Position numbers and translations under genes: made by a program | Assembly (NCBI GenBank): GCA_963855995.1 | Contig: OY979717.1 | Coordinates: 66,555,355 to 66,619,354, forward strand | Direction: 5' to 3' | DNA from: Muricea muricata | Lineage: Eukaryota > Cnidaria > Anthozoa > Malacalcyonacea > Plexauridae | DNA: 64,000 bases | Notes under the pieces: generated by a model | Databases searched by the model: none | Seen by the model: the letters and a program-made list of their open reading frames with translations, nothing else | Told to the model about the DNA's origin: nothing | Shown here: one piece after another, positions 1 through 11,616 of the stretch | Layout of the letters: the number at the start of each line of letters is the position of its first letter | How positions within the stretch are numbered: the stretch's first letter is position 1

Positions 1-603
1 GTCTGTGTAAGACTTTATAATTCATAAGGCCTACATACGCGCTATTCCTGCCAGCAACAGACTGAGCCTGCAGTTCAACAGGATTGAACATCGTTTTCAT
101 AAAAATTTCAATAAATTGGTTATTTGGCTGTGTATGACAAAACTTTGTATACATGACGGCTTTTATAATACATGTGTGCGACAAAAAATAATTATGCCTG
201 CTTGCTACTTTATTTAGAAGCTATTATGCAATTCAGAGGCCATTTGTTCAATAACTGGGCTAGCGTATATAATCCTGGGTTAACGAAAGAGTCCTAAATG
301 AAACTTCCCAGTATTTTGATCTAAGCAAGAAATATTTTCCGCACTTGTAGTATAAATAGTTTTGGTTTCTGAAATTATGAAATAAACAGACGCGTAGAAA
401 TATCTGTTTTTCTCAATATGTACTTTGTTCCTAAAACTACAGGAAAAAACTGAAATGATTTTCAATATCAATGAAATATTCGTAACGTATCTATATTACA
501 CTTTACTAACGGAATATTCAAGCTTTAATATTCCATTTTCAATTCTATTGTTTTTTGCGAATGAATCTCAGTCTCATGCAGTACGGGGTCTGGAATCATC
601 TAG
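1..603. repeat. Gene-free flank with dispersed repeat (about 238-470)
   Basis: No coding region is supported here. Bases about 238-470 resemble, in the same orientation, the stretch 39619-39880. Both have a gttagcgta-type start, then tcctgggttaacgaaa, then a block about a bluish common core ending near ctgaaatgattttcaa. This is a diverged dispersed repeat, related at its edge to the MITE at 36979-37218. Confidence 0.45.
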
Positions 604-2275
604 TTAAACCCCTCGAGTTAAGCCCTATTCGAGTTAAGCCCCGGAACGTCATTTTAAGCCCCGACCACGCCCCTTTCTGAAAAAGGGGTCAACTTGAGTA
701 ACGAAGCACGATTTGGGTCCTCGACGTTGGACAAAATTGTTGTTCCTTGATTTAAGTCCCGACGTGTGAAGTATATCAACAATTGGCACATTAAATTGTC
801 AAATTTGCAATACATGCAAATGAGCCAAAACACAGACAATTCATCGATTCCGAAAAGAACTAATAAATCGCAAATGTAAGATGATTATTAACTATTATAT
901 CGTTAACACTATTTCAGTCTTTTCACACATTTGCTCACAACAATACAAAAAATATTTCAAAACGATCCATAATTACTGACGTTATTGTTTTTTAAAAAAA
1001 TAGTAAAATGATTTGAGCTACAGATGCACATTGTCGACCAGTCTGCGCTAAATAGGTCCACAAAAGATTAGTGCAAAGCACTAGACTCATTTGACTTGTA
1101 AAAGACAATATTTGCACAACGAATGGTATAACTTTATATAAATGATAACGTAGCTACGCCCTCGGGAAATATCATCACTTCGGGTTAATATTTTGCCGAA
1201 TCACCCTCGCTTCGGGTCTATAACTGATAAATGTAAATGATAACGTACGTAGCGAATACAACGAAGCAACACGGGGAGAAATTGTTACGTATGAATATTT
1301 TATTAAATTCGATTGAGTCTGTGTCGGAATCTTTGAAGTTTGTGCCACAAGCGGACGTTATTCGATTTCAAACCGGTGAAATAAATCGTATTTTCCAATA
1401 TAAGTATTCGCTCAAATGAACAGCAGAATGCAGGAAAAAGTCAGCTATGCTAAGCAAAGGAAGTCTTTTAACCGGTTTCATTGTACACATACATTATGTA
1501 TTCAAATTTCATAAACAACAGTGATAAGACTCAATTAACAGACAAAGCCTAAAATTGGCCCACTCAACCATTTAGCTATTAAATTTACTGTAATTGTAAA
1601 TATTCTCCGTGTAAGAAAGTGCGATTCTCAAAGACAGACCATTCTATGCCAAAATTCCTCCCTTTCCCTTTAGGTATTACCGTCATGCTGCATGAATTGG
1701 TTAGTTTTCTTCAAGGTGACGAGAAAGGTTTCACGTTTTCTGTCACAGTAACTTGTTGATAAGATGAAGACTGCAGCTTTCAGGAGCGTTAAGGTTCTAT
1801 GTACTTTATCATTTATAATATTCTTAATTTGTTGTGGATTAAATAACCACCAAAAGTACGAAAAACGTAAAATAGTGTTAACGATATAATAGTTAATAAT
1901 CATTAGCGATTTAGTTCTCTTTTTGGGAGAAATTTCTGTGTTTTGGCTCCTTACTATTACGAATTTGACAATTTAATGTTGCTCTCGTTGACATACATCA
2001 CAAGTCAGGGCTTAACACGAGCAACAACAATTTTATCAATCTTCGACTCGACGCTTAACTCGAATGACCCAAATCGTATTTTGTTTACGAGTTAAGCCCT
2101 TTTTGGAAAAGGGCGTGGTCGGGACATAAAAGGTTATGGTCGGGGCTTCACTCGAAAAGGGCTTAACGCGAAGGATTTAACACAAGGGGCTTAACTCGAG
2201 GGGCTTAACTCAAAGGGCTTAACTCGAAGGACTTAACTCAAGGGGCTTAACTCGAGGGGCTTAACTCAAAGATTT
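604..2275. mobile_element. Non-autonomous element with about 300 bp imperfect terminal inverted repeats
   Basis: The left arm (about 604-915) and right arm (about 1873-2275) are inverted copies. Both carry the repeated word cgagttaagccc at the outside, a gaccacgccc/gggcgtggtc block, a stretch near aatttgacaatttaatgt, and an inner end matching attaactattatatcgttaa. The interior (about 916-1872) has no convincing ORF. I could not find a clear target-site duplication, so the superfamily is open. Confidence 0.6.
2128..2275. repeat. Short tandem array of a ggggcttaactcgaa-type unit
   Basis: About nine degenerate copies of a 14-16 bp unit (consensus roughly aaggggcttaactcg) form the outer right end of the inverted-repeat element. 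The left end at 604 has only two to three copies. Confidence 0.6.
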
Positions 2276-2296
2276 CCGATTGCACGCATTACATAG

Positions 2297-4937
2297 GGCC
2301 ACTACTAAAAAGCGATACAGCGATACAACGATACAGCGATACACGGAGCCGGAGCCGGAGCCTGGAGCCGGAGCCACGCGTAAATTATTCAAATTAATTA
2401 ATGATTCAATAAATTATTGCTTTCAATCACCGCAGGAGACATTAGTAATTGCACTTTCCGGGGGGGGGGGGGCATATACTTAAAAATACCTATTATAAAG
2501 TGAAAATGCGAAGACTAAATTAAATAGATTTAAATGCTAGCATATGCAAAACAATAATTTGGTATATTTCTTCACATACTTGGTGGTTGACAATAATATT
2601 CATATAGATTGTAGACTAACAGAAATTCGTCCAATGCCCTACGTCGAACCGCGCTTTGTATTTCACTGTTGACAGTAATAGGCTTCGCACGAAGTCGCGT
2701 TGTGAAAAAAGCAACTGTAGATATTCACTTTAATGTTACATTAGTTCAAGTGTAAATTCTTTAAGGTATTATAGTTTGGTAGATTTCAAAATACGTAAAA
2801 TACCTGCTTGATGAAAAAGCAAAAGACACGGGATATTAAGGCAATGCTGACTAATAAAGTCGAGGGTTTGACGAGTATTTCTTTCCCCTCCCTTAGGTGT
2901 TCACCACATGCACATGCGCATGCATATAGACTGAAATTAAGTGACTGGGAAATCTCAGATCTTGCAAAAAAACACAGTAGGAAAACACGCTGATCGCTTG
3001 TTTGTACCAAATCGTCAATCCGCGCACGCTCACATTTCAATCAAAGCAATGTTACCGTATTTCGAATGACAAAATCCCGTACACAACACACAAAGCGACC
3101 GTTGAAAAGGTAACCCAGTCCGCTCGACAGAAGTGACCGTTCAACAAAGCTCACTTAGATAGTATTGATATATATTATGAAATTTTTGTGCCTTTGGCTG
3201 ACCGCTTAACAACGGTTAACCGCTTAATACGATGCCACTTAATAAAGGTTCCACTGAAATATGATATGATGAGATAGTTGCGAAGCGTTAAAATCCATTG
3301 TAATCACTGGTTGTTTTCGTTGTTGAACGCGGATCAAAGCATCAAACCAACTTTTTGTAACCTTTACATTGGCATTTGCTATCTTTCTATAAGAATATAA
3401 GAATATATAATATAGAACTCTCTATTAGCGAGAGTTGGGTTACAGGACGTTGGATCACCTAGTTTTGTTCTTAGATTTCCTGCTACGGTTCCAACCAACC
3501 CAACTCCACAAACAGGATAATTTTGGCTTTACATGCTGCAGTTTTGTCCAAAACGAGTAAACATTTGTTTTGGTTGTTCGCAAAGCCTTAAAATAAATGG
3601 CCATATTTGTAAACCACCTCATGATTTGGTTATTGTTTCCAACATGCTGCGAACATTTATGCACAACAATGAGCAAATGGCACGACGAGGAAATGTTTAT
3701 TTCCATCTCAACGAGAACTGTGTAAGGAAGAAACAACAATTATTTTACATGTCCTACTTGTTTGCCCCCCATGATATAATACCATACCTTGAACCGGCTC
3801 ACGTTCACTTACTCAGCAATCATGGCTTTAAATTCTAAACGCAAGAATATTAACTGGAATTATATAATATTTAAGACCTAATTATATATATAACCTAATA
3901 TGCTGTTAAAAATTATATGTGTTTTCCTTGCTGTTATTTTCATAAACTCGTAAATTTGCTTTGTGAGTACAAGTGTAATTCATTCATGCACAGTTTACTG
4001 ACTACATACAGGCGACTTCTCAACTTTTACTAGCACGCTAGGTCGTGGTCGTGCCTCTGATTAAAGTGTGAGCACGCTCACAAAATATGTTTGCCACATC
4101 GTTTCACGAATATGATATGCGTTTCACAAATCAAAATGGCATTCTTTAGCACGCAAGCGTCACTTACGAAGGCTAATTTATGATTAATTATGCTGATAGA
4201 AATAGAATATTTCTTTCGCTTGAACGACAAACGTCCTTATCGTGATAATTGCAAATTTTAGATAACCATGCTGCATTTTGTGCATGTGGTGTCGACTTAT
4301 GATGCGCTTATACAAACACCTAAGGGAGGGGAAGGAAATACTCATCAAACCCTCGACTTTGTTAGTCAGCATTGTCTTATCGCATGTCTTTTGCTTTTTT
4401 ATGAAGCTGGTATTTCACGTATTTTGAAATCTACCAGATTATAATACCTTAAACAATTAACACTTGAATTAATGTAACATTAAAGTGAATATCCACAGTT
4501 GCTCTTTTCACACCGCGACTTCGTGCGAAGCCTATTACTGTCAACAGTGAAATACAAAGCGCGGATCGACGTAGGGCATTGGACGAATTTCTGTTAGTCT
4601 GAATGTTTGAAGTGACCTACAATCTATATGAATATTATTGTCAACCACCTAGTATGTGAAGAAATATACCAAATTATTGTTTTGCATTTAAATCTATTTA
4701 ATTAAGTCTTCGCATTTTCACTTTATAATAGGTATTTTTAAGTATATGCCCCCCCCCCTGAAAATACAATTACTAATGTCTCCTGCGGTGATTGAGAGCA
4801 ATAATTTATTGAATAATTAATTAATTTGAATAATTTACGCGCGGCTCCGGCTCCAGCTCCAGGCTCTGGCTCCGTGTATCGCTGTATCGTTGTATCGCTG
4901 TATCGTTGTATCGCTGTATCGCTTTTTAGTAGTGGCC
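2297..4937. mobile_element. MULE-like DNA transposon with about 620 bp TIRs
   Basis: The left arm 2297-about 2905 and right arm about 4320-4937 are inverted copies starting GGCCACTACTAAAAAGCG. They include matching gcgatacagcgatacaacg microsatellite runs, a ggagcc-rich run, a poly-G/poly-C run and the gatgaaaaagcaaaagacac block. The element is flanked by the direct repeat attacatag at 2288-2296 and 4938-4946; because the tip is palindromic, 11 bp (cattacatagg) is equally possible. Long TIRs plus a 9 bp duplication are typical of Mutator-like elements. The interior holds only one recognisable coding remnant. Confidence 0.75.
3533..3838 (+). pseudogene. Remnant of transposon-associated Cys-rich domain protein
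   Basis: A 101-codon ORF in the middle of the MULE-like element. It has a CFGC motif after a basic lead, then a PPHDLVIV segment, a GNVYFHL segment, a lone Cys and a PAHVHLLSNHGF tail. From memory this order (Cys pair, PPxDLV, VYxHL..C, LxPxHxxxL..GI) recurs at the C-terminus of proteins from invertebrate DNA transposons; I cannot check this here. No upstream transposase is readable, so it is either a last exon or a fragment. The opposite-strand ORF 3455-3739 has no such pattern. Confidence 0.4.
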
Positions 4938-5237
4938 ATTACATAGGCGATTCCCAGCTCCTATTTTACTCCTATATGGGTTGAACTGTCTATTCGAGCC
5001 CCCAAGTCAATCTGATATCAATACTAGTACCACATATATTAAAGGTTGTATCATATACAGAATACTCAAAGTTTTGCTTTCACTGAAATTGAAGTACTGA
5101 AAGGAATATTAATCATTAAAGCCATTGTTTAATACTAATCACATGATTGTCCGTGTGTTGTGACCTCGAAAAATGTCAAGAAAACAATTTTCATTGACCA
5201 CGTCTTTTAGAACTAAACAATTTTCACAGGAACTGAC

Positions 5238-6262
5238 CATTGAAATAATAGATATAGAATGCGTACTCGGTCACGAATCATGTCTCCACTTTTTTTCGCA
5301 AGTGCCCTTTTAAATCCGCCATATTGAATTTGACCAGGAGTTGAACTGCAGAGTGTATATACAAAGTTCATCATAAATAAATCACTTAAATAGTATCACA
5401 TTTACAGTTTAGAATATAGTGCTCTTGAAGAAACAAAATTAAATAAAGATAGTTCTTCATATAGTCGTGTATTTAACACAAAAAACTGTTGTAGTTTTGC
5501 GTAAACATGATTTAATTTTGAAACATCTTGCATTCCCGAAGCATGACTGAAAATTTCGCTATAAACAAAGCCAAAGTGGCCAAATAATCGTTTTTTCATT
5601 GAATTTTGAAGCTTAATAATATATCTTTAAGTTTCCGTTTCAAAAAACAGCAGCTATGTAAACTATAGTAAACTATTATGTTGAGTGTAAAATGTAATTG
5701 TATGAGCAAATATCGATTACTTGAAATTGTCATTGCCAAATTGCATGCCTTTTAAATATATTATTAAGAAACACAGACAAAAATCAACAAAGGTAACCAT
5801 TTCGTTCTTTGTAACTATCAATCATCGTAACTATTTTCATATGTATATGTATTTTAAAACGCTAAAACACACCTGTTGAGACTGTTTTTCATCCTCTGAC
5901 TCTGGTTTTGAGTTTTATCTTTTTCGGCTTTTCTAGCAATCTTGAAAACTTGTATTTTGTAAGTCTAATTTCTCTGCATTATCTGCTCAGGACTAATCCT
6001 TTCTCGTAAAATACTCATAAAATTCGTTTTCCTTTGTTTAAAAGTTTTTATGAACCATTTTTCCATGCAAATTCACGAATTTTTATCTTTCTGTAAACTT
6101 TGCTTCACAAAAAAAGCAATCGCACTCCTCGCAACCGCGCGAAATTCTCTGCGTAAGAGTCTGGGACTAGCCAAAAAGCTCTTATAAATCCGCCATTTTG
6201 TGGAGACAAAATTTTTACTGAGAAAAGATAGGCGTACGCATTCTATATCTATTATTTCTATG
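5238..6262. mobile_element. 8-bp-TSD TIR element, long member of a MITE family
   Basis: The ends are inverted copies: cattgaaataatagatatag on the left, the complement of ctatatctattatttctatg on the right, both followed inward by gaatgcgtac. Flanks carry the direct repeat gaactgac at 5230-5237 and 6263-6270. The ends also share a 'ttataaatccgccat' block. An 8 bp duplication suggests hAT-type transposition. A second, 235 bp member with the same ends sits at 30357-30591. No transposase is visible inside. Confidence 0.75.
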
Positions 6263-6608
6263 GAACTGACACTATGAAACAAGCTGAATTAAAATCCGAC
6301 CCGCAGTTTTTTAGAACGCCTGACATTTCAGGCTAGCAGTCTTTTTCACAAACTGCAATTTTTTTCAATGCAACGGGTAGTTTATGTGGGGTACTGAAGC
6401 TCAAAATTTCCTTTCATGGTAAATAACATGAAGTACCGCACTTTGTTTTTAAAATTCAAGATGGCGGGTCACGGGAACTGCTGACTCAGCATTGTTTCCA
6501 AAAGGCGCGGGAAATTTAAATTTTTTGATGACGTCATTGAGAAATCCAAGATGGCCACCACCAAAAAAATCGCGAAATAGATTTTTGCAATTTTGCAAAA
6601 TTATAAAA

Positions 6609-6778
6609 ATGAAGTTTTGCAAAAAGTGCCACCACCGCATTGTCGAGAAATCTAACAGTCCGTTTCATTGTGTTCAAGAGACCGTTAAGGTGTGCACGTG
6701 TAATATTCATTTGGTAGAAATTACCGAAAGCCCAAAATTAGCCGTTCAGTGGACGGTGGGGTCTAAGTATGTAAACTA
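6609..6778 (+). CDS. Cys-rich small ORF inside the left TIR
   Basis: Reads from an ATG in the TIR: MKFCKKCHHRIVEK..., with a CxxC, one further Cys and a CxC within about 36 residues. The same ORF, with a few amino-acid changes, lies in the right TIR on the minus strand. The left copy is cut after about 57 codons by the LINE insertion at 6776. The Cys spacing could bind zinc, but translation is unproven; inverted-repeat homogenisation alone could explain conservation. Confidence 0.3.
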
Positions 6779-7356
6779 CAAAATCACAATTACAAATTAC
6801 AAAATGTAAAAATTACAAAATCGTGCTGCCAGGGTGCTGACTTCATCTAGCTACGATACAAATGCCGATTATTTGTTTGATAAACTTGGTTGGAAAAAGC
6901 TGGCATCTCAGCGCAAGATGGCAAAGGCTATCATGGTGTATAAATCCTTAAATGGTCTTGCACCAGATTACCTTTCTGAAATGTTTGTTGACCGCAGTAG
7001 CATTACAACGCCGCAACCACGTACTAACTACCTGAAAAATAGTTTTGACTATAGCGGTGCGGCTCTGTGGAACTCTCTTCCTCCCGAGTTACGACAGGCT
7101 AGCACTCTGCATAAATTTAGATTCGACTGTAGTAACTTCTTTTGACAATTGTAAATATTTTACTTACTTATCTTTACTAACTGCACGGCACTCATGAAAA
7201 ACAGGTATAGTTATGTAAATACGTATTTGTATAATTTGTAATATATATTTTCTTTGTGCTCATGTAATTTCCTATGTAATTTTATTATATATATATATTT
7301 GTAAAATCCTGATGAGTCCACCGTGGCTAAATAAAGTTTACTCTCTCACTCACTCA
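6776..7356 (+). mobile_element. 5'-truncated LINE fragment inserted in left TIR
   Basis: Comparison with the intact right TIR shows that gtatgtaaa and tatgaggtc should be adjacent; 581 bp separate them here. The insert carries the C-terminal end of a reverse-transcriptase polyprotein (6809-7145, open frame), a 3' UTR and a terminal ataaagtttactctctcactcactcat tail. Confidence 0.85.
6809..7145 (+). pseudogene. C-terminal fragment of non-LTR reverse transcriptase
   Basis: About 111 codons. Starts LQNRAARV, continues with LGWKKLASQRK and ends with the signature GAALWNSLPPELR then a short tail. That tail order (RAAR...LGW...R...G..WNSLP) is the conserved C-terminal region of L2/CR1/jockey-type LINE ORF2 proteins. 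The same region occurs in the larger LINE at 8398-8700 (minus), but the two are clearly different subfamilies. No palm domain is present: the insert is truncated at its 5' end, which is usual for LINE insertions. Confidence 0.8.
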
Positions 7357-7402
7357 TATGAGGTCATCCTTAACTCAGGTCAACTAAAAAAATTGAGGAA
7401 TA

Positions 7403-7425
7403 AATTTTTTAAATTTTAAAAAATT
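7403..7425. promoter_or_regulatory. AT palindrome just upstream of first Polinton ORF
   Basis: Perfect 11 bp arms (aattttttaaa / tttaaaaaatt) around one central t, ending 7 bp before the ATG at 7433. It is one of a series of such palindromes in front of Polinton start codons (see findings). Confidence 0.5.
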
Positions 7426-7432
7426 GTGTAAA

Positions 7433-7612
7433 ATGCCAATGATATGGAAAGAGCTAGAACAATGCATCGGTCATCCTATTATCGCTTCCGCCGAGTATAA
7501 ACGGGATATTTTACGTTTACTGGAAGAGGATTACAAAGAAGGAGATTTAAAGGAACGTCTTATTCAAAGCCACCATGAGCTAAACAAAAAAGAATACCAC
7601 GCAGTCAATTAA
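7433..7612 (+). CDS. Small Polinton protein sharing the N-terminal 'WEDLE..GHPI' domain
   Basis: About 59 residues from the ATG at 7433 (an earlier TTG at 7424 is in frame but the ATG is a better start). The sequence IWKELEQCIGHPIIASAEYKR parallels the N-terminus of the protein at 14440 (TWEDLESYVGHPIVASDEYKR). It looks like the N-terminal domain of that family alone, truncated or independently used. It has charged residues and no membrane segment. It is followed 54 bp later by the polymerase ATG, with a 10 bp hairpin between. Function unknown; possibly a partner or decoy of the larger paralogue. Confidence 0.6.
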   Translation: MPMIWKELEQCIGHPIIASAEYKRDILRLLEEDYKEGDLKERLIQSHHELNKKEYHAVN

Positions 7613-7636
7613 ATCGCGGAATAAATTGAGGGCTTT

Positions 7637-7660
7637 TTAAAACCTTAAAAAAGGTTTTAA
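7637..7660. promoter_or_regulatory. Perfect 10 bp hairpin before polymerase start
   Basis: ttaaaacctt / aaggttttaa with a four-base aaaa loop, 5 bp upstream of the ATG at 7666 and 24 bp after the previous stop. It could be a promoter element, a transcript 3'-end signal for the upstream gene, or both. Confidence 0.5.
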
Positions 7661-8397
7661 AATAAATGTCTGAAAATTGGGAACCAGAGGTCCGGCGTGA
7701 ACTAAAACGTCGTGATAAAGTTGCTGCGAAAAAAACTCGAAAAAATTACAGGCAGAAACACGTCTTTGGGAACGCGAGGCCGACCAGGAATTAAAACGCC
7801 GTGGGAAAGTTGCTGCAAAAAATGCACGGAAAAGGGAGCGTTCAGAGCGTCTTAAATGGTCTAAAGAGATTCAAGAAGAACTAAAACGACGTGATAAACA
7901 ACGCGATTTACAAGAAGAGAAGGTTTGGAAATGCAGTATAAAGTTTGCACAAATTCGTCGTCGGTTTCGTCGCAAATTTGAATTTAGGGAACCGCCTACG
8001 TTTAACGTAGTAAAAACGTATTCGAACCATAATGCAAAATTTACAACGTATTTCGATACGTACAAAGTATACGTTTACGGTCGCGTTGACCCCGTCGCCG
8101 TATTTAAAAAAGCATTAGATTTAACGGTAGAAGAACGTCGTTTAAAACCAGGCGATAAAATACGTATTATCGTTTCACACCCTTCGTGGTCTAAACCGTT
8201 TTCGACCAAATTAATTACGATTAAAATTATTTAAAAACGGTAGCCCTTCAGCGATGAGCTGATTTTCAAGGGGCCGTTTATGATACATACAAAGTATTAC
8301 TATAAAAATACAAAAGATTTACAAATCAAACTACACTCACAATTGTACTACAATATTCAAATTATTTCAACGTATTTATCTCAGAATAAGATTGAAC

Positions 8398-10214
8398 TTA
8401 AATTGCCGAAGTATTCTTCTCCAAGTCCTTATAGTAATGATTTATTAAGGTTTTAAAAGAAGACAAGGAGAGTTGATCGTGTACATCGACAATCTCACTA
8501 GGAAGGCTGTTCCAGGATGCGGCTCCGCGGTATGAAAAACTTTTTTTCAAGAAGTTTGTACTGGGTTTTTCGGTATGAAGTTTTCGGTCATTACTTCTTA
8601 ATTGATACATGTCATTATGACTAGGAACAAACAAGTTTGACAAATACCTAGGAGTGTCACCACGTAATGCTTTAAAAGTCATAGTATGTTCACGTTTTTT
8701 AAGAATAATTTCAATCCTTTCCCATCCGAGTTTTTGAAATATCTCGGTTGATCGTATTTCATAAGTTGAACCCGTTATCACACGAGCAGCTCGCTTTTGC
8801 AGTTTCTTTAATTTTTCAATGTGCGAACAACTACCGTCACTCCATAAATTTGAACAATATGTGAAGTGAGGTAGAACAAGTGCATTAAACATGTTGAGTA
8901 GTGTATCTTGATTAACAAACTGTTTTGCTCTTCTCAACAGGGCAATAGACTGTGAAATTTTCTTACATTGTGCATCATTGTGTTCTTTCCACTTTAATTG
9001 CTCATCAATGATGACCCCAAGTACTTTCTTACTGGATACCTGCTGTATAATATGATTTCCAATAACCATCTCAGAATTATTTAGAGATTGTTGAAGTCTC
9101 TGTCTAGAGCCTACTAACATACACTCAGTTTTCTCTTCATTCAAGGTTAATTTGTTGGCAATTAGCCATTTATGCACATTCACTAAGTCAGTATTAATCA
9201 TGTTTTCAACTTCGCTGGACGATTTACCATGGCAAGATAAATTGGTATCGTCCGCAAACATGGAAGCTTGGGTTTCTTCCAAGCAGTTAGGAAGGTCATT
9301 AAAATATAATAAAAAGAGTAATGGGCCAAGGTTGGTGATCCCTGGGGAACACCACAGGTTAAATTTACTACTTCTGACATTGTATTTTGAAGTTTGCAGA
9401 TTTGTTTTCTTTCGGAAAGGTAACATTGAAATAGATCTAAAGCTGTTCCTCTAATTCCGTATTTTTCAAGTTTTGAGATTAGAATTTTATGATCGACAGT
9501 GTCGAAAGCCTTTTTTAAATCCAGAAATAAAAAGCCATTGATCAAACCTTTGTCGATGTTAACAAGGCATTGATTGACAGAATGTAGAACTGTGGTTTCG
9601 GTTGAGTGAAGAGGACGAAAGCCTGATTGTTGGTTTGCTAAGATTGAGTTTTGTTTTAGGAAGTCAAATAATTGATCATGAATAATTTTCTCCAAAATTT
9701 TTGCAACAGCTGATATTACTGAAATGGGTCTGTAATTACCACAATCGGTCTTTGATCCAGATTTGTAGATAGGAGTAACTTTAGCAAGTTTCATATCATC
9801 TGAAAAAATACCGGTATTCAGGACAAGATTAAATAGATACGTGAGTGATTCAATTATGGAGTTCCCAGCTGCTTTAAGTAATTTACTGGAAATTTTATCA
9901 AGTCCCGCTGACTTAGATACTTTCATCTTCTTAAGGACACTCACCAATTCCGCACTTGTAACATTTCTAAATTCGAAAACGTTTTTTTCCGGGGTCACAT
10001 AATATAAGGGATCAAGATCTGATCGTGGTATATTTTCAGCAAGTTGAGGTCCAATCTTACAGAAAAAGTTATTGAACTCATTTGCAATGTCTTTATCATG
10101 AGTTATAGTATTATGATCAATTATGAGCTCCTTTATTGAAGTAGTCTTAGATTTCTTGTTCAGTAACTCATTTATGATGTTCCAGCTGTCCTTACTATTA
10201 GTACTATTTTTCAA
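8398..10214 (-). pseudogene. LINE reverse transcriptase (frameshifted)
   Basis: Two overlapping frames cover the palm. The first (10214-9198) has YRPISV, GFRPLHST, LDLKKAFDTVDH and GVPQGS. The second (9426-8398) has LGPLLFLLYFNDLP and the catalytic FADDTNLS. It then has the C-terminal LGWERIEIILKKREH and GAASWNSLPSE blocks. The frames cross around 9330-9350, inside the GVPQGSxLGP motif, so one indel destroyed the gene. Motif order and C-terminus fit an L2/CR1/jockey-type ORF2. Confidence 0.85.
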
Positions 10215-10327
10215 ACTTGTTTTGTAATAGTTAATTTTAGCATCTTTAACGCGACGATTGACGTCATTTCTACATTTTTTGTACGCATTGTGATAAGCTG
10301 GAGAATTAAGGCTTACTGCTTTCTTTT

Positions 10328-11015
10328 TTAAATATCCCTGTGATAACTCATACTTTTTATTTCGTTAGTTAGCCATGGCGTATATTCGCTCTTTACTTTT
10401 CTTAAACGCAGTGGTGCATGTTTATCAGCAATTTGAAGAAATATCTCTTTCCATCTAAGCCAAGCTAAATTGGGATCAGTATTAGTGTAGTGATTGAAGT
10501 TACAAAATGCTTCTCTTAGATTGCATTGGAATTCAGTGGAATTGAAGCACCTGAATTGTCTTGTTTCAATTAATTTGGGATTTCCCTTAGGAATACTTAT
10601 TTTCCTGCAAATATACACCAAGCTATGATCGCTAATCCCCAATTCAATGACCCCAGAATCAATCGTTTTCGTATCTTCAATTTTAGTAAGTATAATATCT
10701 AAAAGAGTTTGGGAACAATTGGTTACCCTGCTTGGTTTGTCAATATGTTGTTGAAGCTGATATATGTCTATTAAGTCTTTCATCTTTTTAATACTAGGGC
10801 TAACACAGTCCTTTTTTAACAAATCACAGTTGAAATCACCGGCTATGATTATTTCTTTGTTTTCATCATCCATTTTCCGAAGAAATTCTTCAAAACGTTG
10901 CAGAAACACAATATTTGAATCTGGTGGGCGATACCAGGTTGAAACTAGGATTGGTTTACCTTTCGGTTTCGTAATTTCCAGACACAATGCTTCAACGTGT
11001 TCAGAAACTAGGTAG
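10328..11015 (-). pseudogene. LINE endonuclease domain (EEP family), N-terminally truncated
   Basis: The minus-strand ORF carries STWYRPP, then AGDFNCD (catalytic Asp/Asn block), LDIILT, and GISDHSLV (SDH catalytic block) in the expected order of an apurinic-like endonuclease. It ends in a W..W linker with TPWLTNEIK. The first catalytic strands lie beyond the truncation point. It makes the first-strand nick for target-primed insertion in intact relatives. A frame break separates it from the reverse transcriptase. Confidence 0.8.
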
Positions 11016-11595
11016 CTACGTTCAACATATGAAATATTGTTGCGTATGTTACTATTGCCTCGGTATGTATGGCAGTATATCGATCGAAGTACATGCCTAA
11101 AAATACAATTGGGATTATTAAAGACGTTCCAAAAAAATACGTTTAGTAAAATTTCAATCCAATGGTTGAAGTATATATCTGGGAACGAATATATTCAACA
11201 CGCGATGAACGGCGGTGAACATTTTATTCCGACCGTCCGGTTAGTTGACGGTTTTTGTAAAAAGACAAACACGGTCTATGAATTTCAAGGTTGTTTTTGG
11301 CACAGGTGTCAACGGTTTTATACATCAGATCGTATTAACCCTGTAAACCAATGCGATATGCTCGAATTACAAGCATCAACAGAACGTAAAAACCAACGTA
11401 TACGTGCCCTTGGGTATAATCTCGTGGAAGTATACGAATGCGAGGTACAAAAAAATAGTGCGTTTAAAAAGTGGTGAAAAACAACGCTATTGATATTGTA
11501 CCCCGTTAAACCCTCGAGACGCGTTTTTTGGAGGCCGGACGAACGTTACCAAATTAACATACAATTTTGGGGAAAACGAGCGCGGTAAATACGTA

Positions 11596-11616
11596 GACTT
11601 CGTTCGTTTGTACCCT
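11596..11616 (+). other. Polymerase motif A site (variant)
   Basis: Reads DFVRLYP where family B polymerases normally have D-x-x-S-L-Y-P. The catalytic Asp and the LYP are kept, but the Ser position is Arg. This fits loss of constraint in a dead copy. Confidence 0.6.

Larger units (their letters stand above)
6377..7400. repeat. Left terminal inverted repeat of the Polinton
   Basis: About 443 bp of TIR, split by a LINE fragment at 6776-7356. It matches the complement of 29930-30613 through the gctcaaaatt, aagatggcgggtcac, tgacgtcatt, gtggccac and ctaagtatgtaaa blocks and ends near ttgagga. Confidence 0.9.
8231..11060 (-). mobile_element. L2/CR1/jockey-type LINE inserted in the polymerase gene
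   Basis: The minus strand encodes endonuclease then reverse transcriptase. The 3' end (left side) is an UTR with a caaggggccgttta / aaacggtagccct pairing block directly joined to polymerase codons at about 8231. The 5' end (right side) stops inside the endonuclease domain near the conserved IRNNISY segment at about 11045, so the copy is 5'-truncated. I could not define a target duplication. Confidence 0.85.

Noticed and set aside
3455..3739. 94-codon minus-strand ORF in the MULE-like element
   Set aside because: Shadow of the plus ORF 3533-3838, which carries the Cys pattern.
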